DNA of 64,000 nt from Allomuricauda sp. F6463D (GTDB taxonomy: Bacteria; Bacteroidota; Bacteroidia; Flavobacteriales; Flavobacteriaceae), in the NCBI RefSeq assembly GCF_023015965.1, contig NZ_JALKAN010000001.1, forward strand, positions 1,634,160 through 1,698,159, given 5' to 3'. Made by a program: the position numbers and the translations under genes. Shown here piece by piece: positions 1-9,580 of this stretch. Numbering within the stretch: position 1 is the first letter of the stretch; the number at the start of each line of letters is the position of its first letter. The notes under the pieces were generated by a model. The model ran no database searches and was not told the origin of the DNA. It saw only the letters and a list, made by a program, of their open reading frames with translations.

Positions 1-688
1 TTTCGGAATGCGAAGTATTGTTTTCAGTATCACGGCTTACAATTTTCCAATAGTAAATCGTGCCATTGCCAGAAGAAATGGAAACATTTAGTGAACTCTC
101 GGCAACAGTATTTTCAAAATGGACAGGAGGGGTCACGGTATCAAAATAAACATCAAATTCCATCAAATCGCCATCTAGGTCATTTCCATTCCAGGACAGT
201 GTCAACAAATCGGATGAAGTGTCTATATTGGCCCCGGTTTTGGGATTGATGGCCTCGGCCGGAAAAGGAGCATACGTTTCTGTCCCCTCCCCTGCATTGT
301 AAAATTTCCAAAGGGGACTCCATGCTGTCTCGGATACCCCGTCGGCTTTTGATTCTATCTGCCAGGAATAGGGGGTATTCCTTTGGAGTTTTGCAGTAAT
401 GGAAACACCATTGGTGTTCAATGTTTGTGTCTGTCCAATTATCAAATTTTTAATGTGAAGAGTATAGCTGTCTGTATGGTCAGAAGAATTCCATTCAAAT
501 GTGACCTCACTTTCCAATTCAGAAAGGATGTTGCCCTCAAGGCAGACCTCATTCTCGTAGGGAAATACCAAGGTAGCGGCTTCTGGATTTTCTATGACCG
601 GATCGGGAACTTCACTTTCTCCGTCCCCACCGCTACAGGAAACCAATAAGATAAAAAGGCCAATTAGTAATGTTAGGTATTTGAGCAT
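1..688 (-). CDS. Fibronectin-type surface lipoprotein, C-terminus beyond window
   Basis: Reading the minus strand from ATG at 688 gives an open frame that runs off the left edge. The first residues (MLKYLTLLIGLFILLVSCSG) are a lipoprotein signal with lipobox LVSC followed by an acidic Gly/Ser/Asp stretch, so the product is probably anchored at the outer membrane. The rest reads as two fibronectin type III-like beta domains (W-x-S-x-x-x-D-x-Y-x-L-x-I pattern, then WSPLWKFY and DLDGDLMEFDVYF). It lies only 5 bp after the C10 protease stop and is likely the last known member of that operon. Role unknown; binding to the substrate or to the secreted protease are both possible. The C-terminal part cannot be judged. 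Confidence 0.75.
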   Translation of the reverse strand, partial: MLKYLTLLIGLFILLVSCSGGDGESEVPDPVIENPEAATLVFPYENEVCLEGNILSELESEVTFEWNSSDHTDSYTLHIKNLIIGQTQTLNTNGVSITAKLQRNTPYSWQIESKADGVSETAWSPLWKFYNAGEGTETYAPFPAEAINPKTGANIDTSSDLLTLSWNGNDLDGDLMEFDVYFDTVTPPVHFENTVAESSLNVSISSGNGTIYYWKIVSRDTENNTSHSE

Positions 689-693
689 TGAAA

Positions 694-3546
694 TCAGTTT
701 TTAATGAACTTATGGCTATAAGACTTATTCTTCGCTTTGACGTAAAGGATATAGGTTCCCTTGGCCAATGCGTTTACATTAATATCTACTTGGCCATTTA
801 TTGGCTTGGCACTTAGATACATTACTTGGCTTCCAGAGTACGAGAGCAGACTTACCTCTACTTGTTTATCCAAAAGATTATCCATTACCAAATGAATCAT
901 ACCGTTCGAAACCGGATTGGGATAGACAAGAATATCGCCCCCGATATTGATAACTTCGGAATATTCCCCTTGGCAATTTTTATCAGTAGAAACTTTTAAT
1001 GTGTTTATCCCTTTTGTCAAAGGTAAATCAATGGAACTCTGGGTTGTTGTGTACAAAGTACCGTTCAATTGGATGTAATATATATTTCCACCGGACAGGG
1101 CCAAATTCACTTCCTTTTGCTGCAATCCGGTTTTTGCCTGTACATTTAGTGACTCAGGTTCGGAAACTGTTATATCAAAACATTGGCTGTAGGAAGGAAA
1201 TTCTGTTGGATTTATACAAATTTGATAGTTTCCCGAAGTCAAACCCTTAAAAGAAATTTCATTGGAAAAAACATCTGTTTCGTTCATTCCGTCTCCTGTG
1301 AAGGAAACTTCGTAATCAAGAGTTTCCAATGCCGTAATGCTGACGGAGCCGTTGGCTGAGCCTTCGCAGGATGTTCCTGTTGTCCTAATAGAAAAGTTAT
1401 TGACGGGTAAGTGAAAAGTATCACAGCCATAGATATCCACTGTACTTCCCTCTGGAGTGCCAGGACATTGGTCAAGGTCATCGGGAACACCATCACCATC
1501 CATGTCCCCTGGAGGGGCAACAAAAGTTTCAAAATTCCATTCTGCCTGGCCCGGTTCATTTTTAATGATAACACTAAGGGTATGGGCCTCATCCTTTAAG
1601 CGCACCCTATGAACATCTTGAAAAATAAAGTATGCCAAAGTCTGGTCGTCCACCTCAAAAGGAACGTACTTATTCGGAATAAAACCACTCTGATATCTTC
1701 CTGTTGTTGAAATTCGGAGTTGGTCCATATCCCCAACAAGCCATGAGGAATAGCCACCATGATATTTTTCGGCTATGTTAAGGGCATTGTTGGATGCATT
1801 GAGCTCAAAACCTCCACCTTGATGTTCATCGGCCAATACTCCATTAATGAACAATCGGGTAATATTTTCGGTATTGGACACTGCTATATGTGCCCATGTG
1901 TCAAAAGGAATGGTGATACCTTCTGCAGAGGAAGAAAGTTCATTGCTATCGGAATAGGATTTAAACCTTACGGCATAATCCGAAGCTGATACATTTACAA
2001 CATCAAATGAGAATACATCTTCTTGGTCCAAAATTACATTGCCATCTGTATTGTTTTCCTTTAATCGTATCCAGGCCTCAAATGTATAATCGTTGGAAAA
2101 ATCGAGACTGTTTTCGGGTGTTTGCCTCGCATAGACATATTGATTTCCTCCAAAAGAAACGTACCCTTTATAATTTTGATCTATGGAATGAACCATGATT
2201 TCTGACCAAGAATCATCATAATATTGTCCGTTCACCCTTGCTTTTACCCTAAATTGATACACATGGCCCTGTATATTGGCGATGGTAAAAGATGTAGTAC
2301 CTATATCCGTGGCAGTCTCTTCCCATGCACCATTGTCTATCCTTTGTTCCAAGGTAAAAGCATCCCATTGCAGCCCAGAGCTTACCTCCCATTTTACAGT
2401 CAATTCATTTCCATCCCCGCTTTCTTCTACTTGGGTTATCTCGGGATTGGGCAGTAAATCAAAGACGGCCCCTGTTATGGTATTGTAGCCCGGTGATTCA
2501 GATGTCCATCCTTGGATATTGTACCAACCATTTATATTGTTATCGTTGTACCACCCCCAATTCAGGTGGTAAAACGGTACTCCATCCACTTCTTGATAGC
2601 CATTGACCACAAAGACATGGCCGTCACCTGTGCGACTGGCATCCACAGCTACGGGAACAGGCCTTCCCTGTTGAATATTTTCGTAAAGGAGCGCCCAGAA
2701 TTCCGGCCAATCTACATCTTGGTAATGCCCGGAAAAACGAAAGAAGTTTTTGTAAACAAAAGGCGTGTTCTTAATGTTCGAGGTAGAGCCAGAAGGTTCA
2801 TAGTCCATTTGTAGAGCGACTCCGGTGTGATACATTAAGGTCCCCACTGCTTTTTGCTCTATATCCGTTGATGATTTGCCCATGTATTCATCCAGCATGT
2901 TATCCCAATCATACGTGGTTCCATCAAAAAAAGCTGAATGTCTTCTCAGTTCTCCATTATAGTTGTCGGAATAGGTATTGTTTCCGACACCCGTTTTAGG
3001 CCACTTGTAATGATGCATTATTTGTCCCATGGATATGGCCACACATCCTGGAGAAGCATGGTCTGGCGTATAATAATTGGAGGGATATACCGTATTTCCT
3101 TTATCATCGACACAATTCACCCCTCCCCATACATCGGTTAGGAAAGGTGACATGTTTTTATTGGTGAGTCCTGTTTTGGAAGAAGGTAGATCGATTTTTT
3201 GTGACTGTTGGGAGTGTTTTTCAATTGACCCGTTTATCATCAATGGAATAGGAGCCTTGTTCTTTAAAAGATATTCACCTTTTTCAGAAAAAGCGGTGAT
3301 ACGATTTTGATTTTTGGATGATTCCACTAATACATACCCGCCCTTTTGAAAATTAAAAACATAGGTCTCCACCCTATCATCTCCATTTAGGATATAGAAA
3401 TTTTTAATCTGTTGTTCAGTTCCCATCAACTTGGAATAAAAGATGAATGCTGTGTCTTGTGCATTTCCTTTATCCTGGGAGTAAGCAAAGGATATGTTTA
3501 TAAGAAGGAATAAAACGAATTTCAATATTTTGGCCCTGGTACTCAT
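694..3546 (-). CDS. Secreted C10 (streptopain-like) cysteine protease with LamG module and T9SS sorting tail
   Basis: The open frame extends to 3639, but the ATG at 3546 directly precedes a clear signal peptide (MSTRAKILKFVLFLLINISFAYSQ) and is preferred. Counting from there, a propeptide is followed by the C10 catalytic region: SPGCVAISMGQIMHHY with nucleophile Cys168, and GDGHVFVVNGY with His310, then HLNWGW. After the protease come a fibronectin III domain, a LamG/jelly-roll domain, a thrombospondin-type calcium repeat (DMDGDGVPDDLDQCPGT) and a C-terminal type IX sorting domain beginning VYPNPVSNG. The product should be secreted through the T9SS and attached to or released from the cell surface. 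Its place in a SusCD operon suggests it cleaves protein substrates for uptake. Confidence 0.9.
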   Translation of the reverse strand: MSTRAKILKFVLFLLINISFAYSQDKGNAQDTAFIFYSKLMGTEQQIKNFYILNGDDRVETYVFNFQKGGYVLVESSKNQNRITAFSEKGEYLLKNKAPIPLMINGSIEKHSQQSQKIDLPSSKTGLTNKNMSPFLTDVWGGVNCVDDKGNTVYPSNYYTPDHASPGCVAISMGQIMHHYKWPKTGVGNNTYSDNYNGELRRHSAFFDGTTYDWDNMLDEYMGKSSTDIEQKAVGTLMYHTGVALQMDYEPSGSTSNIKNTPFVYKNFFRFSGHYQDVDWPEFWALLYENIQQGRPVPVAVDASRTGDGHVFVVNGYQEVDGVPFYHLNWGWYNDNNINGWYNIQGWTSESPGYNTITGAVFDLLPNPEITQVEESGDGNELTVKWEVSSGLQWDAFTLEQRIDNGAWEETATDIGTTSFTIANIQGHVYQFRVKARVNGQYYDDSWSEIMVHSIDQNYKGYVSFGGNQYVYARQTPENSLDFSNDYTFEAWIRLKENNTDGNVILDQEDVFSFDVVNVSASDYAVRFKSYSDSNELSSSAEGITIPFDTWAHIAVSNTENITRLFINGVLADEHQGGGFELNASNNALNIAEKYHGGYSSWLVGDMDQLRISTTGRYQSGFIPNKYVPFEVDDQTLAYFIFQDVHRVRLKDEAHTLSVIIKNEPGQAEWNFETFVAPPGDMDGDGVPDDLDQCPGTPEGSTVDIYGCDTFHLPVNNFSIRTTGTSCEGSANGSVSITALETLDYEVSFTGDGMNETDVFSNEISFKGLTSGNYQICINPTEFPSYSQCFDITVSEPESLNVQAKTGLQQKEVNLALSGGNIYYIQLNGTLYTTTQSSIDLPLTKGINTLKVSTDKNCQGEYSEVINIGGDILVYPNPVSNGMIHLVMDNLLDKQVEVSLLSYSGSQVMYLSAKPINGQVDINVNALAKGTYILYVKAKNKSYSHKFIKN

Positions 3547-3631
3547 ATAACCTGTGTTTTTGTTAGCTTGACCGGGGCAACAGAATAACTGAATTGCCCC
3601 TAACCGCAAGCTGTTTTTGAGAACAAATGTA

Positions 3632-4534
3632 TTAATCACCGGTAGGCAGTACAGAATCTTCGCTCGTCCATGTTACTGTGTTGACCACTTGGATGTAATA
3701 AGAGTACACGCCTTTTATATCCACTTTGTCAAAGTTGTTAACAGGATCAAAGGGAGTGAGGTTGTTATCAAGATCCATTTGAAGCAATGTGTTACTGTCT
3801 ACCGCAAAACGCTCATATTGATTCGGGGTAAAGGCTGTTGGATATCGATCCGTGTACGAAACCCTTATGTTATCAAAAGAGCCTTTAAAAAAATTGACCT
3901 CACCACCTCGATACATATAGTTGAAGTCCAGCCAAGTATCGTTGACAGGTTGGATCCATAAATCATCGGTACTTGAGTCCACCAAAACACCGTTGATATA
4001 AAATTTAGAGGTATTGTCCGAGGCGGAGCGGCTTATAGCCACATGAGCCCACTCGTTAAATTTTAGATTAACACTGGACTGATCGGACTGCATGGTACCT
4101 ACTGCTTCGTTATCGCTGTTGAGACGATTGTATTTGATGGCGAAGTCGGCATTTTCATCTTCGATGAGATATAGTTCAAAAATTCGACCTCGCTCCATGA
4201 TACATGCTCCATTGGTATCCTTTCCCGCATTGGCATTTTTATCTCCAATCGAAGCTTCTGGGTCCACCTTGATCCATGTTTCGTAGGTCCATTCTTCACC
4301 GGACAAAGAACTTAAATCATCCGAACTACTCCCACTGAATGCATAAAATCTGTCGTCTCTGGTATTGGAACCGGTAAATGTGGGGTAAGTTATGTTTACA
4401 CCTTTTACGAAAACCGTATCTATTTGAATAATGGTTCCCGGATATACAGGTTCATTGTCCTCTGAGCATGAAATATTCATTTGAGCCATTAGGGCCACTA
4501 TAGTTATTGACAATAGGTATTTAAGAGTCTTCAT
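3632..4534 (-). CDS. LamG-domain surface lipoprotein
   Basis: A 300-residue lipoprotein: signal MKTLKYLLSITIVALMAQMN then lipobox ISC and an acidic tail. One LamG/concanavalin-like domain fills most of the protein (WTYETWIKVDPEA, FNEWAHVAISRSA, FYINGVLVDSS, FDNIRVSYTDRY). The end of this domain closely resembles the one in the next gene, the C10 protease (RYPTAFTPNQYERF here, RYQSGFIPNKYVPF there), so the two probably bind the same type of ligand. It sits directly after SusD, the position usually taken by surface glycan- or substrate-binding lipoproteins in Sus-type operons. Substrate-binding accessory is an inference. Confidence 0.8.
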   Translation of the reverse strand: MKTLKYLLSITIVALMAQMNISCSEDNEPVYPGTIIQIDTVFVKGVNITYPTFTGSNTRDDRFYAFSGSSSDDLSSLSGEEWTYETWIKVDPEASIGDKNANAGKDTNGACIMERGRIFELYLIEDENADFAIKYNRLNSDNEAVGTMQSDQSSVNLKFNEWAHVAISRSASDNTSKFYINGVLVDSSTDDLWIQPVNDTWLDFNYMYRGGEVNFFKGSFDNIRVSYTDRYPTAFTPNQYERFAVDSNTLLQMDLDNNLTPFDPVNNFDKVDIKGVYSYYIQVVNTVTWTSEDSVLPTGD

Positions 4535-4565
4535 TTTGGTTTTTTTATTGGATTATTTTAGTTTT

Positions 4566-6071
4566 TTATGGTCTATACCATCCATCTGTGGCAACATCTT
4601 CATTGGGGGTTCCATACTGGGGGTTTATCCCTCCAAAAGTGTAAAAAGGCTCCTGCATAATCTCTAATTGCTGTGCAGGTATGGGAAAGTGTAAAAGGGA
4701 GCCATCCTGCAGTTGTCCGTTTCGACGCATGTCAAAGTATTGAATGCCCATACCGGTCAAGGGCAATTCTATTGCTCTTTCGTAAGTTATGCTTTCCATA
4801 ATCTCTGTTTCATTTGGTTGAATGGCGGACAATCCTCCTCTCTGGACCCTTGTACCCGCATTGATGGTATTGGCGGCTTCCTGCAGACGACCCAATCGGA
4901 GCAAGGCTTCTGCCTTGAAGAGGTCAATTTCTGCCTTTCGCATCATTACAACAGGTGCAAAGAAATTGGCATTGATATAGCCATCCAAACGTGAATAGCG
5001 ATATGTGGACCATCTATATTTTCCTCTTTCCGATCTATTATTGGATGTGTTGTATTCAAAATCAGTGAGCACCCTAGCGTCATTGGAAATGATTTTTCCT
5101 TCATGGGGAAGATCGCTCACATCACCATCTTCAGGCCAATTTGCAGGAATGGTCTCGTCCATCATGTGTACAATCCTCATATCTACCTTTCCCCAATTTG
5201 GACGGGCCATGTAGTATTTGTACCATGACATCCATTTTCTGTCGCCTCCATTTCCGTCCCCCTCAACGGTAAAATCCTCCAGAATGCCTCTTTCAGCATG
5301 GTATAAAACCTTCTCCCAACTTATTGCATTGCTCTGTTCTTCATTTCGAGGGGCATAGACCAATAAACGAGCGATAAAAGAATGTGCCAATCTGGACATA
5401 TCTTCATTGGAAAAGGAATTTCCATTAATCCAATCATCGGGCAGAGTAAAACTGGTATTGTCGAATATGGTTATGGCCTTTTCCAATTGGCCAATAGCCA
5501 TTTCAATAGATGTCATATACCCAGAGGCCTCTATGCTCTCATAATCGGTATATTCATCCGATGGATAACCTTTGTCAAAAACTAAACCAATATAGCCGTT
5601 GCCAAGACCTTGCATAAAATGGGCCATTCCTTTTACCATCATGGTTTCGCTGCCCCTATCTCCGATTTCGAGTCCATTATCTATGGCTAGGGCCACATCA
5701 TTGGCCGTGGTCACTACACCGTACATATATCTCCAATAATTGCGAATAAATGGATGGTAGGCATACGAACTACTATTATCCAAAAAGACCCTGGGTTCTT
5801 GGCTCATATCCAGCGTCCCATAATTAGCAAAGTTTACCGTACCCCAATCTGCCATGACCCACATGGCAGGGCCAGGTGACCCAAAATTATGTTGCTCTTG
5901 GATAAACCAGGTATTGAAAAGGCCTGCAGCAAGCCCCCTTACCCCATCCGTCTCTGTCAGTACGGATTCTCTATCAGGGTTATTGATGTTTTCCACTTCC
6001 AAATCTTCACACGCCGTAAGTAGTATGAAAAACATAAGAAAGCGTATATTTTTTTGTATTGAATTTTTCAT
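4566..6071 (-). CDS. SusD/RagB-family nutrient-binding lipoprotein
   Basis: 501 residues with a lipoprotein signal (FILLTACEDLEVEN) and the features of SusD-like proteins: an N-terminal helical repeat region (GVRGLAAGLFNTWF), a central insert, and a C-terminal segment with ERAIELPLTGMGIQYFDMRRNG and the proline-rich PIPAQQLEIMQ end. It forms the lid over the SusC channel and captures substrate at the cell surface. It starts 5 bp after the SusC stop, so the two are translated from one message. Confidence 0.93.
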   Translation of the reverse strand: MKNSIQKNIRFLMFFILLTACEDLEVENINNPDRESVLTETDGVRGLAAGLFNTWFIQEQHNFGSPGPAMWVMADWGTVNFANYGTLDMSQEPRVFLDNSSSYAYHPFIRNYWRYMYGVVTTANDVALAIDNGLEIGDRGSETMMVKGMAHFMQGLGNGYIGLVFDKGYPSDEYTDYESIEASGYMTSIEMAIGQLEKAITIFDNTSFTLPDDWINGNSFSNEDMSRLAHSFIARLLVYAPRNEEQSNAISWEKVLYHAERGILEDFTVEGDGNGGDRKWMSWYKYYMARPNWGKVDMRIVHMMDETIPANWPEDGDVSDLPHEGKIISNDARVLTDFEYNTSNNRSERGKYRWSTYRYSRLDGYINANFFAPVVMMRKAEIDLFKAEALLRLGRLQEAANTINAGTRVQRGGLSAIQPNETEIMESITYERAIELPLTGMGIQYFDMRRNGQLQDGSLLHFPIPAQQLEIMQEPFYTFGGINPQYGTPNEDVATDGWYRP

Positions 6072-6076
6072 GGTTC

Positions 6077-9000
6077 TTATAGTTTGAATTCAACGGAAAG
6101 TGTATAGTTTCTAAAATTTGGATACCCGAAATTGTCGAAGAGGAAACCGTCGTATCCAGCCTCTGGATCATAGCCGGAATATTTGGTGAACGTGAGGAGG
6201 TTTCTTCCCAAAGCCCCTATTTTAACATAATCGAACAGATTTCCCGCTTTGCCCAAATCTTCTTTATTGATCTGGAAATAGATCGCGGCTTCCTTTAGTT
6301 TCACGAATGAGGCATCTTCCACCCAGAAGCCGTTGAGTGCCTGCGCATCATACAAAACTTGATAGTAATCCACTGTTTTCTTGTTTTCGGGCGCGGTGTG
6401 CAATTGATCGATCATGGCATGTCGATTGTCCCTTACCAAATACTGGGCGGTCCCGTTATAAAGATCGCCTCCCTGTTTCCATTGCCAGAGCATATAGAGC
6501 GACCATCCTTTGTATCGTAGGTTGGTGTTGAGTCCCAATCTAAAATCAGGGTTGATATCCCCGATCTTCAATTCTTTTTCGGCACCTGTCTCATCCAGGA
6601 TGACATAAGGCTTCTCCTCGGCGGTGCCAATATCGGCGGTTTTCACGACCAGTCCATCTCGGTTGATGCTATATTCACTGATTTCATCCCCTTCAGGCAA
6701 TTGGGTTTGCATCTGCTCTAAACTCCTGACAATATCTACTCCATACATACTTCCGTACGTTTCTCCTTCACGAATCTTAAAAGCATTTCTTGGGCCGGTC
6801 CTATATTCCGGAATGTCGAGTTTGGTGATTTTTTGACGTGTCCTGTCAAAAACAAGATTGATGTCCCAAGAAAAATCATCTGTGGAAAAGATGGTGGAGT
6901 TGAGGGAAGCTTCAAAAGTGTTGGTCTCCAACTCACCTGCATTCACCCATTGATAGGGAAAACCTCCTGCATGTGATGGTAACGGGGACTGTAAGTACTG
7001 ATCTGTCACCTTGGTATTGGAGTAGGTGGCTTCAAATCTAAACCGGTTCAAAAATGAAGTTTCTATCCCGAGTTCAAGTTCATTGGATCGGGAAGGCTTT
7101 AAATTGGCATTTCCCAAAGTACTTTTGGTAAAGGTACCATCGTTCGCATTGAACGTCTCGTACTGAGCTGAAAAGGCTGGACGTAATCCTGAGGTACCGT
7201 ACGCTGCCCTTAACTTGAATTCCTGTATGCCCGGTAGAGTTATATCCTTTGAAAGCCGGTAAGCCCCCGATACACGATAATAGTTTTGCCATCTTTCATT
7301 GGAACCAAAAAGCGAGGAACCATCCCTTCTATATAGTCCATCAACAATATATCTATCCTTATATACAAAGGACGCTATGGCAAAATAGTTTTCAGCTTTG
7401 ATATCGGTATTGGAATCATCGGCATAAATATTGTCACGCGTAAAATAGTTTAAGGAAGGTAGGTCTGGCAAGGTAAATTCGGAACCCTCCGTGGAAACAT
7501 TCTCGAAGTGGTTTTTCTCGTACAAATAGCTCAATTTGCCATTAAAATCCAGCTCTCCCCATGTTTTTTTAAAGTTGATGGTCGCCCTTACGGTTTGGTT
7601 AAAAATGTTCGAGGTATATTTTGTAAGTCCTCCATCGGAATATTGTGGTTCAATAGGGTTACCATAATCTATACTTGTGGGGTCGTTGGGGTCCATCAGG
7701 TTTGGGGAAAGATCTACGATCGTACCTTTGGGAACATAGTCCGTACTTCTATAATCTTGTGATTCTATGGCGTATGCCCCTTTAAAGCTCAACCAATCGG
7801 AAAATTTCCAATCGATTTCATAAGAACCCAAAAACCTTGTTTTTCTGGATTTGCTCTCTTTTTTCCATAAGTCGTACAAAGGATTTGCAAACTGGGTATT
7901 CCAATGGTTGGGATAGAAGTTATATTTCTGGCCGTCCACATTATTGCTTAGTAAATCCACATCCGGATCGCTCATCAATACTTCAAAAAATGCAGCTGTA
8001 CCTCCACCTAAAAAGTCATTTGAAGTTCGGATAAAGTTGTTGCTGGCGGATAGTTTGATGTTGTCCGATATGGCGTGGTCGATATTTGCCCGGATACTGT
8101 TCCTTTTGTATCCCCCGGTCTCTATTACGATACCCTGGTTTTGGTTGTTTTCATAGGACAGGTATAGATTTGTATTGTTTATTCTATGTCCAATCCCTAT
8201 ATAATTGGTGGAATATTGCCCATCGTTGAACATTTGTTCTTGTAGGTTATTGTCCACCCTGTAGGGCATATCTTGGTAGTGGTCTTCCTTTTCCACGCGG
8301 TTGCCTTGGATACGCGGGTCCCATCCGGAAACATAATCGCTGGGATAGTCCACAAAGTAGTATTTTGTGAAAGTTTCTGAGGAGAGCCAATCCGGGGAAA
8401 GCATATAGTGGTGGGAATTGGATAGATCCAAATAATTGGCCACGCGTTGAAAACCAGTTTCACTCCTTACGGTAATGGAAGTTTTGCCATCCGCAATTTT
8501 CTTGCCCCGTTTGGAAGTAATCACGATGACCCCATTTGCAGCCCTTGATCCGTATAAGGAAGATGCAGCGGCACCTTTTACGACTTCCATGGATTCTATA
8601 TCGTCCACATTGATGTCTGCCAACGAACCTTGAAGAATAATTCCGTCCACCAGAATCATAGGACCATTGTTGCCTGTTAGATTTGTGGATCCCCTTAGTA
8701 CAATGTTTGGGCTGGACCCGGGCGAACCACTGAAAGAGGTAACGCTTACCCCGGCAACTTTGGCCTGTAGGGAGGATGATATGGATGCTTGCGGAACTTT
8801 GCTTATCTCATCGGTATTCAATTTTGCTACACTTACCGACATCTTTTTTCGCTCGGTACCGGTCGCCACGCCCGCTACGATTACTTCATCCAGTACGTTG
8901 AACTGTGGAACCAGATTTACATCAAAATAGGTACGGTCACCCACATTCACGATTTTATCCTCATACCCCATATAGGAGAACTCAAGAACGTCCGAGGATG

Positions 9001-9490
9001 CTACATTGATGTTGAACTTTCCATCAAAATCCGTTACCGTTCCTGTGTCGGTTCCTTTAATAATGACACTTACATAGGGCAAGGGATTGTCGTTTTCATC
9101 ATTGACTTTTCCCGATACATTTTTCTTGCCCTGTGCATTTGCTCCTATAGTTTTTTTTCGAATCAGGATGTCGTTTCCTTTAATGGAATATTCCAACGGA
9201 AGCCCGTTCAGTGCTTTGTTGAGGACTTCCTTGACCGTAGCGTTTTCAACTTTTAGGTCTATGACGGTTCCCAGATCTTGTAGACCGCTGTTAAAAAAGA
9301 AATCGTACGATGTTTTATTGGAAATTAAAGTGAAAAGATCCTCTATGGAGACTTTTTGATCAATGCTCAAAGTTTCTTCTTGTAATATAATGCCGGCCGT
9401 GGTCATATTGGTGGGCATTAGGTAAAAAAAGAGCATTAATACCGTGTAGAGAGTTCCTTTTGAGAACTTCTTTAATAAGTATTTGTACAT
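6077..9490 (-). CDS. SusC/RagA-family TonB-dependent outer membrane transporter with STN domain
   Basis: 1137 residues. Order of domains: signal/anchor; STN domain (about 50-112, VSIEDLFTLISNKTSYDFF); a carboxypeptidase-regulatory-like beta domain (about 125-205, SVIIKGTDTGTVTDFDGKF); plug domain (about 210-320, AGVATGTERKKMSVSV then GPMILVDGIIL and SLYGSRAANGVIVITSKRG); 22-stranded barrel ending NFRNYTLSVEFKL. An STN domain usually marks a transporter that also signals to a FecR-type anti-sigma factor, and a FecR gene lies just upstream. Together with the SusD and peptidases it should import peptides or another protease-released substrate. Confidence 0.95.
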   Translation of the reverse strand: MYKYLLKKFSKGTLYTVLMLFFYLMPTNMTTAGIILQEETLSIDQKVSIEDLFTLISNKTSYDFFFNSGLQDLGTVIDLKVENATVKEVLNKALNGLPLEYSIKGNDILIRKKTIGANAQGKKNVSGKVNDENDNPLPYVSVIIKGTDTGTVTDFDGKFNINVASSDVLEFSYMGYEDKIVNVGDRTYFDVNLVPQFNVLDEVIVAGVATGTERKKMSVSVAKLNTDEISKVPQASISSSLQAKVAGVSVTSFSGSPGSSPNIVLRGSTNLTGNNGPMILVDGIILQGSLADINVDDIESMEVVKGAAASSLYGSRAANGVIVITSKRGKKIADGKTSITVRSETGFQRVANYLDLSNSHHYMLSPDWLSSETFTKYYFVDYPSDYVSGWDPRIQGNRVEKEDHYQDMPYRVDNNLQEQMFNDGQYSTNYIGIGHRINNTNLYLSYENNQNQGIVIETGGYKRNSIRANIDHAISDNIKLSASNNFIRTSNDFLGGGTAAFFEVLMSDPDVDLLSNNVDGQKYNFYPNHWNTQFANPLYDLWKKESKSRKTRFLGSYEIDWKFSDWLSFKGAYAIESQDYRSTDYVPKGTIVDLSPNLMDPNDPTSIDYGNPIEPQYSDGGLTKYTSNIFNQTVRATINFKKTWGELDFNGKLSYLYEKNHFENVSTEGSEFTLPDLPSLNYFTRDNIYADDSNTDIKAENYFAIASFVYKDRYIVDGLYRRDGSSLFGSNERWQNYYRVSGAYRLSKDITLPGIQEFKLRAAYGTSGLRPAFSAQYETFNANDGTFTKSTLGNANLKPSRSNELELGIETSFLNRFRFEATYSNTKVTDQYLQSPLPSHAGGFPYQWVNAGELETNTFEASLNSTIFSTDDFSWDINLVFDRTRQKITKLDIPEYRTGPRNAFKIREGETYGSMYGVDIVRSLEQMQTQLPEGDEISEYSINRDGLVVKTADIGTAEEKPYVILDETGAEKELKIGDINPDFRLGLNTNLRYKGWSLYMLWQWKQGGDLYNGTAQYLVRDNRHAMIDQLHTAPENKKTVDYYQVLYDAQALNGFWVEDASFVKLKEAAIYFQINKEDLGKAGNLFDYVKIGALGRNLLTFTKYSGYDPEAGYDGFLFDNFGYPNFRNYTLSVEFKL

Positions 9491-9580
9491 GTTGAGTTAG
9501 TTTTACTTAAAAAAAGTTAGGTTGAATTATTCGAGTATACCTGTAGTTAGTTTATTGATGCTCGCATTGTGTTTTTAAAA

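Noticed and set aside
3547-3639. N-terminal extension of the C10 protease
   Set aside because: It precedes a perfect signal peptide and overlaps the end of the upstream lipoprotein gene; ATG 3546 is better.
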